A DNA stretch of 64,000 bases from Hyaloscypha bicolor E (taxonomy: Eukaryota > Ascomycota > Leotiomycetes > Helotiales > Hyaloscyphaceae): the NCBI RefSeq assembly GCF_002865645.1, contig NW_020194674.1, positions 62,001 to 126,000 on the forward strand. Direction: 5' to 3'. The notes below the pieces were generated by a model, which was given only the letters and a program-made list of their open reading frames with translations, did no database searches and was not told the DNA's origin. The translations under genes were made by a program, and so were the position numbers. Shown piece by piece: positions 1 to 11,303 of the stretch (position 1 is the stretch's first letter; each line of letters opens with the position of its first letter).

Positions 1-2126
1 TTCTTGCGATCAACCTCGATCTTCTCAGCAGCTTTTCTTCGCAACTCATCCCGCTCACGCTCTTCGAGAGCTTCTCGTCTCTTTCTCTCTGTATCTCGTC
101 TAACCTTTGCTCTCTCCTCTTCCACTTCCTTGTCAAGCCTCTCCTTTTCTTCCTTCTCAGCCTCGACTCGCACTTTCTCCAAAGCAGCAAACTCTTCGGC
201 CTCTTCTCTGGCTTGAATTTCTGCAGCCTTAGCAATCAGCTTTCGTTGGGACTCGGCGCGCATCTCGTCTTCCTTTCTCGCCTTCTCTTCTTCTGTAATG
301 CCAACAACTGCACCAAATAAATCAAGATCCATTGCTTCATCTGCTCCTTGAATCTCCTTACTGACAATGAGATCAGCTGCACGCTTCTGCATGACTACTA
401 CCGAGTCCAGAGGTTGTTCAATATCTGCATTTCTCTTTTGTTTCTTCGGAGCCCTGGGAGTCTTTGGTGTTGACTTCCTTGGGCGGCTTGCAGACTTTGG
501 AGTGGCACCTGACTTCTTTGCAGGCGGCTTCTTGGCTGGAGTAATGCGTTCTTTCATGGGAGCAGAGCGAACTGCTGGGAGAGGGGGAGCTGCTGCACTG
601 TTATCTGGGGTAGAGAGGAGACTGATGACTTCTGACGATCGCTGAGATGCTCCAAGGAGAGGAACTTGTGGGGTTGCGGGTTTTGCCTTCGTTGTTTTTG
701 GGCGGTCGTGGCTGAAAATGCTCGCTCGGGGCAATACACTTGCAACTTTGTACGAGCCTTCTTCGAAGTTGTTGCGAGGCACGTTCCCTTGACGTTGCTG
801 TCTCCTCAAAATTTCATCCAACGGAGTGCTTTCGGAAGCATCATGTTCGAGAGTATCCTCCGCAGAAGGCGGCTGATATGGTGTCTTCTCTCCTCGGGAC
901 CGAGACTGCGGACCTTCACGAGCAATGCTCGTAGAAGCTACGCTCCTGCTGCGACCTCTCTGTGTTGTCGATGGACGTTGAGGAGATCCATTTGGAGACT
1001 TCGTTCTCTGTTGCGGAGGTGTGAACGGAATTTCAGATAATTGTCTGCGATCAATCTGATTCCCAGGAACTTGCTTTGATCCAGCCGGGACAACATTATA
1101 CCCCTGGACGCGAACTCCAATAGGGAATCCCCAGGCATTCTTTCCAGACATGTTTGCGTTGGGCCACAGGGGACTGCCGAGCTGTGGTTGTTGCTTTCTG
1201 GTCGTCGGGCTCTCACGATTTTCCGGTTGAGACCTAGCATCGCCCTCAATTTGCGACTTCAGTTGATTTTGTACACCAGCCGTCATTCTCCGTCTGAAAT
1301 GTTCCTGCTCATTATGTTCCGCAATATCACGGTGACTAACTTGGCGATGATGCTGAGACTGAGCTCGGAGATGCTCCCTGTTTTCTTCATAAATTACCAC
1401 TTGTTGCAAAGGGTGCGGGCTAGACACGTATTGTTGGGGTGAGCGTTGCTGGGAGGTCCTGAATTGGCTTTCGGGAGACGAATGATGAGAAATCGTTTGT
1501 CTCTGAGTTTCGAGATGTGGAGTAAGGTATTGTATTGGGCGGTCATGAAGAATTCTGGTGTGAGGAATCTGTTCGTAAGGAGATTGAGAAAACCGACGGT
1601 ACACTTCTTCTAGATAAATTTGTCCTTCATCGGCATGGCGATGTTCGTAACTTTGAGGTGGTTCTTCGAAGAAAAGCTCCCTTGTATGACCAGGAATTGG
1701 CCTCGATGGTTGCATCATTTCCGGAGAACTGTAAACTTGTTGACGCTTGGTCGGAACCTCGTACATCACAGATGGACTTCCCAGTCTCTTCAGCGTCGAT
1801 CTGGTGGGAGGACATTCTTCTTGGATCCAAGAACCGCCACTCGAAATGGTAATGGGAGTTCCATGCTGACTTCGCATGAATTGTCGTCGTGGGGTAGAGT
1901 ATTCTTGTTTCGGAACATAAGTCTGGTGGGACTGCCTAATCATCTCTTCCGGTCGAAGAGAAGGTGAGTCGAGATTATTTGCCACCACTTCGGGAATACC
2001 ACCGAAGCTCCACGATGATCCACCCAACACCCTTTCCGTCATCGATGGACCCTCTCGATACGTGGCTGTGGAACCTCCATCTCGTTGCCAGTCAGAAAGT
2101 CGCCTACCATCGCTGTGTCGATACAT
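1..2126 (-). CDS. Large disordered/coiled-coil protein, 3' end cut by window edge
   Basis: One minus-strand frame stays open from an ATG at 2126 to the window edge: 708 codons with no stop and no need for an intron, so the C-terminus is missing. I do not recognise the family. Residues 1-330 are low-complexity and rich in Q, S, R, H and P. Around residue 332 is a more ordered patch beginning W-G-F-P-I-G-V. Residues about 520-565 form a basic K/P/T/S stretch resembling histone-H1 or AT-hook tails, and about 612-708 is a strongly charged K/E/R segment predicted as coiled coil or single alpha helix. The composition suggests a nuclear scaffold or chromatin-associated protein; this is inference only. 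An in-frame stop lies just upstream (tta at 2139-2141), so 2126 is the first usable ATG in this frame; a spliced 5' exon further upstream is possible. Confidence 0.8.
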   Translation of the reverse strand, partial: MYRHSDGRRLSDWQRDGGSTATYREGPSMTERVLGGSSWSFGGIPEVVANNLDSPSLRPEEMIRQSHQTYVPKQEYSTPRRQFMRSQHGTPITISSGGSWIQEECPPTRSTLKRLGSPSVMYEVPTKRQQVYSSPEMMQPSRPIPGHTRELFFEEPPQSYEHRHADEGQIYLEEVYRRFSQSPYEQIPHTRILHDRPIQYLTPHLETQRQTISHHSSPESQFRTSQQRSPQQYVSSPHPLQQVVIYEENREHLRAQSQHHRQVSHRDIAEHNEQEHFRRRMTAGVQNQLKSQIEGDARSQPENRESPTTRKQQPQLGSPLWPNANMSGKNAWGFPIGVRVQGYNVVPAGSKQVPGNQIDRRQLSEIPFTPPQQRTKSPNGSPQRPSTTQRGRSRSVASTSIAREGPQSRSRGEKTPYQPPSAEDTLEHDASESTPLDEILRRQQRQGNVPRNNFEEGSYKVASVLPRASIFSHDRPKTTKAKPATPQVPLLGASQRSSEVISLLSTPDNSAAAPPLPAVRSAPMKERITPAKKPPAKKSGATPKSASRPRKSTPKTPRAPKKQKRNADIEQPLDSVVVMQKRAADLIVSKEIQGADEAMDLDLFGAVVGITEEEKARKEDEMRAESQRKLIAKAAEIQAREEAEEFAALEKVRVEAEKEEKERLDKEVEEERAKVRRDTERKRREALEERERDELRRKAAEKIEVDRK

Positions 2127-3901
2127 TGTCCCCAAAGATTAATTTAATAGGGCTTCTTTGTGACAAACAACTTTGGAGCGAAACAGAACCAGGTCACTGT
2201 CAACTATTGATCGTAAGTGAGAAACCGACCAGAGTGCACGACCATTTAGGACATTCAATTGCTGGAATCTTGAAATCTTGTTGTACTCAATTTTTGGGTT
2301 CAATAAGCGCCTGACACAAGGGCGAGTATGTCGGACTTCAGTTGGGTCACAACTCCCGAACGTGTCCTCATAAGCTGGGCGTCGATTGATAAAAAGATCA
2401 AACTAACAGTCTCTTGGCATCAATTGCGGGAAACACCAAGCCTCGTTGTACTCAATCTTCTGGTTCAACGACTGTGTCCAACCCGTGTAGTTGAGGATTT
2501 GAAAACTCGAGGGTGTTGCAATATTGATGGAGGGAGGCTGGACATCGACTAAGTAAGTAGGGACTTCGGATACTGTAGGCGAGAAGCCAAGTCCCACGTA
2601 ATGCGAAAGTCCAAACTTATTTCAAGATTGGCTGGTGGAGGTAGTGTAAGTCGAACTTGTGAGGAACGGATGGGGAAGCGGAGCAGCAGGAGTTTCGAAG
2701 ATCTTGTCGACAACGATTTGTGGCTTTTTGGGATTGGTGGGGAACGATAACACAAGTTGGGACTTCAAGTGGCCCGGAGCTAGCAATGAAGTTGAAGGAG
2801 TGTTGAGGAGCCGGAGTTGTTGTGAGGTTGAGAACGGCGATGAAGGTGGCGGTGTAAGTTGAAGATTTGAGGGGTGGAAGTGTGAAGCAAAGTAGGTTAA
2901 AGGTTGAAGAGGCAGCCAAAGGTGGATTGAGATGGAGGGGGAGATTGAGGGAGATGGAGATGTAGTTGTGGTGTTGTAGGGTCGATGGAAATATTTGGCG
3001 GAGTTGATGAAGTAAATTGCGGCGGAAACCACAAGTGAAGTTGCAGGTAAAGAGCCGAGAATCTTGGTAGGTTGATGCGGAAGGTGGCGATGTAGATAAA
3101 AACCTCGAGGGGTGGGCACCAAAGGTGAAGTAGGATGAAGAGGCGGTCGAAGATAGGTTTTGATGTTATGAGGTCGATGGAAGAAATCCAAGGCAGACGG
3201 CGATGTGAATTCGGGGAGGAGGGGAGTTGCAAATTAAGAGTTGGCGATGTTGGGAGGGTTAAGTAAGAAGTGGAAAGTGGCGTTGTAAATAAACCGTTAT
3301 TGGGTAGAAGCGAGAAGAGTGGGGGAGGAGGAAGGTCGAAGTCGCAGAGGCTGTCGGGGTGGATCGTGGAGAAATGATTGAATATCTCTGAAAATAGAGG
3401 ATTCCAAAAGATAACGCCAGAATCGAGGTAAGCTTCAGGTAGTATCGATTATGTTTTGTCGGATGAAGAGTTGGATTGGAGGTGGTCGATTTGGAAAGTG
3501 TTTGGAGAGCATCAGGGTTGGGAAGCGAGGTTGCAATAAGCGAGCGTCGATAGGGGAAAGAGCCAGTCCAGCACCTTCCCCGATAGCACTTGGCGAACGA
3601 TTCTGTAGACAACTAAATGAAAGTGAGGAAAATTTTCCGAAAATTCTGGATCTCGTCAATGTCGTTGCAGCGAAATCCAGGAGCACGTAAAGGGGCATGT
3701 CTGCCCAGCCTGTCTTGGAGCGGTCTTTTCTGGGCCTCAAAATTCTAAAGCTCATCAGCCATTCCCAAAAAAAAGGGACTTTTAAGAGGTGTAATTTAAG
3801 AAACTCAGATAGCAAGTCAAACTTTACAGACGACGGTTCATCTGCCAATTCCTAGGGCCACACGGCTTGGAGGAGAAAGATTCATCTCATTTATTCTCAT
3901 G
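2127..3901. other. Gene-free 1.8 kb between the partial gene and DBP9, with degenerate repeats
   Basis: No convincing coding exon. It is the upstream region of the partial gene and the downstream region of DBP9. From about 2600 to 3430 the sequence is strongly strand-asymmetric: purine/G-rich on plus, C/T/A-rich on the minus strand that would be transcribed. It contains diverged copies of a motif like GGTGGCGATGTAA near 2845, 3083, 3194 and 3271. Two imperfect direct repeats starting TTGTACTCAAT lie at about 2280 and 2446. A long pyrimidine-rich leader of the gene at 1-2126 is the simplest reading. Confidence 0.5.
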
Positions 3902-5820
3902 CTACAAAGCTCGAGACTTGGCCTTGAAAGTTTTCAAAGGGTCCGTCTTCCGGCCAGTCGCTTTCTTGCCTTTACCCTTCACTTTATTGGCCAATCTAGA
4001 CTTTCTAATGCGATTCTCTGTGGTCTTTCGCATGCCCACAAACCCGAGATCGGTTGGCGTAAGTCCCTTTTTCCCCTCTTTCGGCAGTAGGTAATCCGGT
4101 ACATGCTTCAGATGTGATTGGACTCTCGCAGGTCGCAACTCTCCATCATGTCGAAGATGGTGCAGGTCTCCAGGATTCTCTTCAAAGTGTCTCTTCAGCT
4201 TCTCGCTCTTCATCAACTCCTGCCTTAACTCTCTTGTCCTAGCTTCCCGAATTGCGACTCCTGTCACAGCACGTAGAGCGTCATTCATACGATAGCGAAA
4301 TGCTTCCACTTGCTTCATATCAAATTTGAAGGGTTGCACCTCTTTCCCTTTCTTTGCCTGGTGCTTCACGACCTTGGCCAGGACCTTCTCGTCGTCTTTT
4401 GTGGATTCAATGCTCGTAGGCTTGTGTTTTCGATACAATTCTGTCGGGACAACGAAAGAGAGGGCCATTCCAGTCTGCCCAGCCCGCGCAGTTCGACCAA
4501 TTCGGTGGGTATACGATTTCGAAGAGATTGGCAAATCGAAGTTGAGAACGCATGCGACGTTCTTGAAATCGATCCCTCGCGAAACTCCGTATTCCTTGTC
4601 CTTTTTCACAACCTTTCGCTTCTTCCTTGAGGATTTCTTTGGCTCCTTCTTCGCACCTTCCTTTTCTCCGTCGTTGGTAGCAGCACTAACCTCTATCCCT
4701 TCTGTCTCTGCACTATCTTCGTCTCCTAAAACCTCGTGTTCGTCGGAGGCGATTATGATATCGTAAACGTTCTTATTGAACTCCTCAACAACGTGTATCC
4801 TGGAATTGACCGGTAACTCGGAGTTGAGAATACAGCTCTTGGTCCCAAATTGCTCCAGGAATAACTTCAACCGATAGCATCTGTCAATACCGGCCACGAA
4901 TATGATACATTTGCCCTTGATAAGCTTCAGCTTAAATATGACGTACACCAGCAGGAACTTCTCGTCTTCTGCACATCTGATGTTTGGTTAGCAAAAGAAG
5001 ATAAACTGGCGTGGTGAGAAACCCACTTCATGACATATTGGCTGATGCCTTCCCCGTCGATTTCACCTTCCTCCAACTCAAGCACAACAGGATTTCGGCA
5101 GAAAAGTCCCTTCAGAGTCTCGACTTCACTTGTTAACGTCGCACTCATCAGTATTGTCTGCACACCCTTCGGCATAATCTTAGCCACATTCTGCAGGTCG
5201 TTATCATAGCCATATGAGAGAACAAGGTCGGCCTCGTCGATAACCAGGTGTGCCAAATTGTCTAAGGAAAGAGCTGAGCTATTCAGATTGGCCGATGCTC
5301 GAGCAGGAGTCGCTATGACAATATCGGGGGAATCTGCGAGGAGAGACCGTAGCACAGCGTCGGAAACTTTGTGTGTGAGGTTGACCGCCCGTACATCCTT
5401 TGCACAGAAGGCAGAAAAGGATTCGACTGCTTTGTAGACTTGCTCGGCGAGCTCGCGGGTTGGGACGAGAACGAGGGCAGATGTGCGCGGGGTAGAGTTG
5501 GTCTGGAATTGTTAGAAGATCTCTTCGAGAACGACGAGATCGCGAACCTGTTTGTGCTTCAGAATTGAATGCAAGATTGGCAGCAGATACGCAGCCGTCT
5601 TTCCAGATCCAGTCTTCGCTCTCGCCAGAATATCACGGCCTTCCAATGCTAAGGGGATTGCTTTGTTTTGCACCGGGGTGGGCGTCCTAAAGTTTAGCTT
5701 GGTGATTCCCTGGAGAAGTCGAGTTTCCAGCCCTAGAGTGGCAAACGTATTCTCCTCTCTCTGTCCTCCAACCTCCTCCGCAGGTACAGGGACATCGTTA
5801 GCGTCCAATTTTCGTTTCAT
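3902..5820 (-). CDS. DBP9: ATP-dependent DEAD-box RNA helicase Dbp9
   Basis: Three exons, 5820-5548, 5502-5027 and 4976-3902, give 607 residues. Introns are 45 and 50 nt, GT-AG, with a CTAAC branch site in each. All helicase motifs are present: Q motif around F26-Q51, Walker A AKTGSGKT 68-75, PTRELA 105-110, DEAD 180-183, SAT 211-213 and [10 protein letters not shown] 407-416. A charged insert rich in D/E then K/R (about residues 327-378) splits the second RecA domain, as in the Dbp9/DDX56 subfamily, and the C-terminus is lysine-rich. Dbp9 acts in the nucleolus in 60S ribosomal subunit assembly (knowledge of the family). The start is the first ATG giving the conserved MKRKLDAN opening. It is divergent from the SDR gene, with a shared 606-bp upstream region. 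Confidence 0.95.
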
Positions 5821-6426
5821 GTTGGCGTGTGTGAAGAAGTTGTTGGCACCTTGAAAGTTGAAGATCCTCAAGATTATTTTTGCAGGCCCACTTTTTTCAA
5901 CCGCTAGCCAGATCACGTGCAAAAATCGACAACATCTCCATTCGGCTTTCCCAACCTCTCCCTCTATCCCTTTCCCCTTCATAAGTTCTCGAAGTATTGA
6001 GAATTATGTGGCGCTTAAAGCATTGTGCAGCTTGAGACCCCTCTCTAGCTTTGTGTGACAAAAGAATTCCGAATTCAGCAATTCGTTCCATAGGGTTGGT
6101 TGCAGCATTCCCCCACTCCTGTCGTTTGGAAATGCCTTTCCACAGTGCTTCCAATCTTCTTCTCACTTTAATTCTTCTTTCTTCCTCTTCCTATCTAGTC
6201 TATGGAAGTTTCGCCACAGTTTCGCGAAAGTGAAGATAAACAGGGTGTGACCTCTGAACTACAATCGGAGATCCTACGCTCCACCTTCGTTATCGGTCTC
6301 CCCCACCTTTCAGTCGGGTCCCAATCAGTCTGGTCCCAAGTCAAGAAAGTTTCCATTCTCAGTGTAATTCCTCCAATATTTACGAAATTGGTAGTGCTTC
6401 AGGGATTTGTAACTCTATCCCTCACA
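5821..6426. promoter_or_regulatory. Shared divergent upstream region of DBP9 and the SDR gene
   Basis: 606 bp between two divergently transcribed genes. It contains a CACGTG palindrome at 5914-5919 (bHLH/Cbf1-type E-box by consensus) and C/T-rich tracts near 5940-5980 and 6165-6200. The SDR reading frame extends upstream to 6202 with other in-frame ATGs, but these 75 extra codons do not resemble an SDR. I therefore treat 6202-6426 as leader. Confidence 0.5.
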
Positions 6427-7167
6427 ATGGCCAAACAATTTGAGAACAAAATCATCCTTTGCACAGGAGCTGGTTCAGGAATCGGTCGAGCAACAGCCAT
6501 CAAGCTCTCCCAGCTCGGCGCGACCCTCGCTCTGACAGACATCAACCCCTCTTCTCTTTCCGAGACGCTATCCCTCTGTGAAGATGGAGACCATTTCATC
6601 TCCGCCTTCGATATTGGTTCCACAGAAGCCTCCAACGCTTTTGTAGCCTCCATTATCAAGAAGTACAGCAAAATAAGCCACATCTTCAACTGCGCAGGCG
6701 TAAACCCCACCTCTCTCTCAACCGTTTCCATAACCGACGAATACTGGGACAAGCTTCTAACCACAAACCTCAAAGGCCTCTTCAACATAACCCGCGCCTG
6801 CATCCCACATTTAACATCCGGAGCCTCCTTTGTGAACGTCTCTTCTATCGCGGGTCTCAGGCCAACGGCAGGATTTGCGGTGTATTGTGCAAGCAAGTAT
6901 GGTGTAATTGGTTTCTCCAAGTGTTTAGCGTTGGAGTTGGGACCAAAGGGAATTAGGACGAATATTGTGGCACCAGGGTATGTTGACACGCCGACGAACG
7001 CTAGCGTGGTGGCGGGGAAGGACGCCGTGGAAAGTATGGAGAGGCAGGTGTCTTTTGGAAGGATGGGGACGCCAGACGAGGTTGCGGATTTGGTGGTCTT
7101 CCTTTTTGGCGACGAGAGTCGGTATATGAATGGGAGTGTGGTGGAGATCAATGGCGGGTTGGTTTAG
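6427..7167 (+). CDS. Classical short-chain dehydrogenase/reductase (SDR)
   Basis: Intronless, 246 residues, the usual length of a classical SDR. The cofactor motif TGAGSGIG is at residues 13-20. An aspartate at the end of beta strand 2 (TDIN, D38) points to NAD(H) rather than NADP(H). The NAG-equivalent reads NCAG at 88-91. The catalytic tetrad N114, S139/S140, Y153 and K157 (YxxxK, YCASK) is complete, and the C-terminal GRMGTPDEVA and NGSVVEINGG blocks are typical. It is likely a soluble cytosolic 3-oxoacyl-ACP-reductase-like or polyol/steroid-type oxidoreductase; substrate cannot be told from sequence. I chose the ATG at 6427 because the Rossmann fold begins directly after it. Confidence 0.93.
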   Translation: MAKQFENKIILCTGAGSGIGRATAIKLSQLGATLALTDINPSSLSETLSLCEDGDHFISAFDIGSTEASNAFVASIIKKYSKISHIFNCAGVNPTSLSTVSITDEYWDKLLTTNLKGLFNITRACIPHLTSGASFVNVSSIAGLRPTAGFAVYCASKYGVIGFSKCLALELGPKGIRTNIVAPGYVDTPTNASVVAGKDAVESMERQVSFGRMGTPDEVADLVVFLFGDESRYMNGSVVEINGGLV

Positions 7168-9349
7168 GAGGAATGAAAATCTGAGACCTGCGGACTTTTC
7201 CTATTTGTTCGAGATGTTGTTGCCACTCGAAGTTTCGATGTCGACTTTTTCGGGGTTGTGAATTGCCAGGTTTGGTGGTGTCGTGCTCCCCTCTCCTGTT
7301 CTTCTCCTTCAGCTCCTCTCCATCTCATACACCACACTTCTTCGCCGTCTCCCAACTCCACAGCATGGTTCCCCCCCCCAGCCTCAGACACCACTCTAGA
7401 ATCCAACTCCGATGCTTCATTTTTCAGCCCCCAGTCCAAATTCCTAGATCATATTAACTCTAGCCTGTTGCTTCCCAGGGAATGAGAAGAACTCACGAAG
7501 GACAACACATCACCGCACTCGTCTCGCCCCTAAGTGTTGTCGAGAATCCAATTGCATTCGTCTGCGCCTGGCACGCCCTAGCCCAACCACCAGGACATAC
7601 TCCTGAAGCTATATACTCTCATTAGCCCTTTCCCTCAACCTTTCTCCAGTTTGACCTATGATAATAATATTCGTTATTCCACGTGCTCCCACTAGTAGTC
7701 GCGATGGTACTCGGATAACAAGCGCCATTTCCCCAGATATAATAATTAATAAATATCTTTATTGTAATATAGCTTATTATAAGGGGGAGGTCGTTATAAG
7801 ATAGCTGACAAGAGTGGCTTTGAAAGGCAAGAAGCTGGAGATATAAAGATCTATATAACGGGCTTGCAATTAGTAAAGAGAAAGGCGGACTAGTCGGACT
7901 AAAAAGAGGATGGGATTTTGCTATTTAAGCTTAATAGTTTATAAGTACTTTCTAATAAAAGCAAAGAAGGAAATAAGAGAAGAAGAAGAAGTGAGGTTAG
8001 AGGAAAATATAGAAATAATATTGCTTTATAAATTAAAATTATTATTACTTATAGCTATAGATATTCTTACTATATATTCTTGCTATATTAGATACAGGCA
8101 TTTGAGGCAAGCAAGCTTAAAAATACAGGGGCTTTTCATTTTATTCTATTATTCTAATCAGGTATTTAGCCCGTTTCATTATCTCGTATAGCTAGTATAA
8201 TGTATTTTGTCGGCCGCGACTTGCAAATCCGTATATGGGGATATAGGGGTGACTAATAATTAATATTATATGAATATGACGATCTCGCCAAACGCGTGGG
8301 TTGATTAAGGGCACCTGGATATATGCGAGGGGCATAGCGTAGGTGAGTAATCAGAGATAGTGTTCGTCGGGAAACTCGCTTAACCCCTATATCTGAGAGG
8401 GAAGACATGTACGCTTCGTTGAATATGCGACGACAAGGAACGCCCCCTACTAAAACCCATGGGTCTTAAGATCTCAGCAATTGCTGATTCAGTCTGGGTT
8501 AAAGGTTGACTTTCCGAATATGTCCTGGTGTCAATAACTAGCCATCACTCCCGTGACTTATAGTCCGCTTCACAACTCCATTATTCCCATTAAAGAAATA
8601 GGATCTATAAAGCCACCCCACATTGTTTCTTCTAATAAGAAGCATGACCTAATATATCAAGAGCCAAGCCGATCAATCTATCGCTATCGCAGAAAAACCA
8701 TTCGTCTATGATGCCTTGATCAGTTCGCTTAGCTTCTCTTAATTCTCTCCCTCTCTCAGGGGTCGAGTCCCATGGTTCCTTCTACATTACGCATATTCAC
8801 TCGCTATATTTGTCAGCCATTTGAGTATGCTAAGAGCCGTCTTAGTGATCGGGGTTGTATCATACAGGCATATACTGGAAATGGTTGCAGGGGTTGTTCA
8901 CAAGGGAAGATGTGATATATGGAGACGATGGCGTAATGCTCGGAGCAACCTATTACAGGCAATTTGGCAGAGAACGCAACTTTGGGCGATAACAACCTGC
9001 ATAATCGCACCCTTGCAGCCGCGCTTGAACCCACTCCTCTGGCAACGACCTAACTTCCGATGCGAGACTTCAGTTTAGACGTGGGGCCGAGGCGATTACT
9101 GTGGTGCATTCCTTCTTCGAAGGGGGTGGCAAGGACCCATGTATAGACCGGGTGGGCCGAATCGAAGGGGAACTCGCAAGGAAAAGACAGCTAGAAATCA
9201 ACTACCAGATTGACGTGATTGCTAGTAACAATGAGGGCATTGCTGGATTAGTTCTACAGTGGGACAATCATTTCTACAAATATGGGATGACATCCGTAGA
9301 AGCTGTTCTCACCCCACAAGCATCTGCAAAGTGGAATACTTAAACAATT
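7168..9349. other. Intergenic 2.2 kb with an AT-rich insert
   Basis: No gene that I can support. 7168-7650 looks like a 3' flank. About 7700-8270 is AT-rich (repeated TATA/TTATTA words) and is probably a decayed repeat; the 93-codon frame at 7910-8191 is biased toward I, L, Y and K and looks like AT-rich noise. 8280-9349 is of ordinary composition and includes the promoter of the MFS gene. Short frames at 8821-9078 and 9101-9343 have no recognisable features. Confidence 0.5.
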
Positions 9350-11303
9350 ATGGGAAAAGCCGACGAGGGCATTGGCCCGTACAGCATAGACCTAGAAGCT
9401 TCGCCTAACAGCTCACAGGACCAGCTCATCGTAAAGCCAATCAAGACATGGAAAGGTTACATCTGGGATACCTGGGAACTTCCCAAGGACCAGCGCTGGT
9501 TGTTGTTCAAACTTGACGCCTTTGTTCTCACCTTTGCTTCTGTGAGTGAGCTTTCTTCTCTCTTCCGAAGAAGCACCTGTCCTGACAAAACTTTCTCAGA
9601 TCGGCTACTTCCTCAAGAACCTCGACCTGTATAACGTCAACAATGCCTTCCTCAGCGGCATGGAAGAGGACCTACAGATGTATGGAAACCAGCTCGTGAC
9701 TAGTACTTCCATCTATACTGTGGGATATGTCATTGGACAGATACCATCTAACCTGCTACTGACACGAGTGACACCCCGCTGGGTCATACCCGCGCTCGAG
9801 GTAGGCTGGGGAATCGCCACAATCTGCACGTCGGCCGTGAAATCCTACAAGGCTCTCTATGCCCTACGGTTTCTTGTGGGGCTTTTCGAGTAAGCTTGGC
9901 TCTCACGTCCCTATCTTCTTATTGCGTTCATGAGAAGCTAAATCATGTTGCACAGATCTGGCTTCTATCCCGGCATTCACTATCTGCTCGGGTCATGGTA
10001 CACTCCTCAGGAAATTGGCAAGCGGGCTATGATATTCTGGCTCGCCGGATCTATTGGACAGTTATTCAGCGGTTTCCTGCAAGCAGCCGCCTACACAAAC
10101 CTGAGCGGCGTGGGTGGCCTCGCGGGTTGGAGGTGGCTCTTCATTATCGACGGCATTATCACGCTACCTCTCGCCATCCTTGGCTTCCTGTTCTTCCCCA
10201 ACTTGCCACAGGGCGGAAAGAAGACTTGGTGGACGACGGAGGAGGAGCATGCCATCTCAGTGAAACGTATGCAAGCTATTGGGCGAGCTGGCAAGCAGCC
10301 CTGGACTAAAGATAAGGTCAGGAGGATCTTTCTCAGCTGGCACACTTATCTCCTCCCCTTATTGTACGTCCTCTGGAACAATGGTAGTCCCCAGCCTGCA
10401 ATGGGCTATTGGTTAAAGAGCTTCAACAAAAAACCTTATCCTCTTCCAGGTACCACATTCACCGTGTCACAGATCAACCAACGTAAGACTTGTTTACCGT
10501 CCCCCGAACGATTTAAAGTTTTCACTGACATCTGGTAGTTCCTCTTACCACGACGGGCATCTTCATCATTATGGCGTTTGTCTGGGGATGGCTTTCAGAC
10601 GGTCCTTGCCGAGGAGCACGCTGGCCCTTCATTTATTTTGGTGCATTGCTTACGGTGAGTTGTGAAGCCTTCGTATCCTCTCTCATTCTCTCCGGCCACT
10701 CGCTAACGACTCTCTTCTGTCACGTAGCTCATATTCAGTATTCTTATGCGCCAGATGCCTCTTTACCATGACATCTACCATCGAAAAGTTGTTTATTGGC
10801 TCAGCAATATTGGAGTGAGTTTGTTATCCCCAAAAGAATAAATCCATTTGCTGACGTGGCTCTCTAGAACGGTGCTGGTCCACTCATCCTCAGCTGGATC
10901 AACGAGATCTGCTCAGGTGACACGGAGAAGAGAGCCTTGCTCGTAGCCATGGGTAATGACCTCGCATATGTCGTACAAGCAGTAGCACCAAATTTTGTCT
11001 GGAAGACAACAGATTTCCCGCGTGCTAGAAAGGGATATACCTGGTCTATCGTCCTGCAAGTTCTACTGGGTGGGTTTACCTATACTATATCAAGCACCCA
11101 GAACATGCTGACAGAGTCTCTCAGTTCTCTTGACAGCTACTGTTCAGCTTCTTCTTTGGAGGGATAAGAAAAAGGCAGCCAGAACGGAGGATGACGGCGA
11201 GTTGTCACGCTACAACGGAAGTGACAGCCCACAGGTGGAGGGTAGCGATGTTGATGAGAAGAAGGCTATTCGTAGTAAGGAGGCCCCTATAGTGGGTGTG
11301 TAG
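9350..11303 (+). CDS. MFS transporter, anion:cation symporter family (Liz1/Seo1/Dal5-like)
   Basis: Seven exons: 9350-9541, 9600-9889, 9956-10482, 10539-10654, 10728-10814, 10868-11069 and 11137-11303. All junctions are GT-AG and in phase, giving 526 residues. The N-terminal cytoplasmic part carries a WELPKDQRW motif before TM1, and the central AGWRWLFIIDG block and WTTEEE in the middle loop are hallmarks of fungal ACS-family carriers (pantothenate Liz1, Seo1, Tna1, allantoate Dal5). About 12 membrane segments are expected, and the C-terminal tail is hydrophilic and acidic. Probable role: proton-coupled uptake of a small organic anion at the plasma membrane; the substrate is not determinable. 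No in-frame stop or RIP-like damage is seen. Exon 6/7 joining (…QVLLATVQ…) is the least certain junction. Confidence 0.9.

Noticed and set aside
2622..3191. 189-codon minus-strand ORF
   Set aside because: P/S/T/H-rich low complexity, with similar nonsense in the overlapping frames at 2897-3232 and 2617-2919; produced by the pyrimidine-rich repeat, not by coding.
3435..3848. 137-codon minus-strand ORF close to the DBP9 stop
   Set aside because: No recognisable domain or consistent splice structure; probably DBP9 3' flank and promoter of the next gene.
6399..7151. 250-codon minus-strand ORF opposite the SDR
   Set aside because: Exact antisense of a gene with complete SDR motifs.
7910..8191. 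93-codon frame in AT-rich DNA
   Set aside because: Composition dominated by I, L, Y and K as expected from random AT-rich sequence; no motif.
9101..9343. 80-codon frame just upstream of the MFS gene
   Set aside because: No family resemblance; ends before the transporter start and more likely lies in its promoter.
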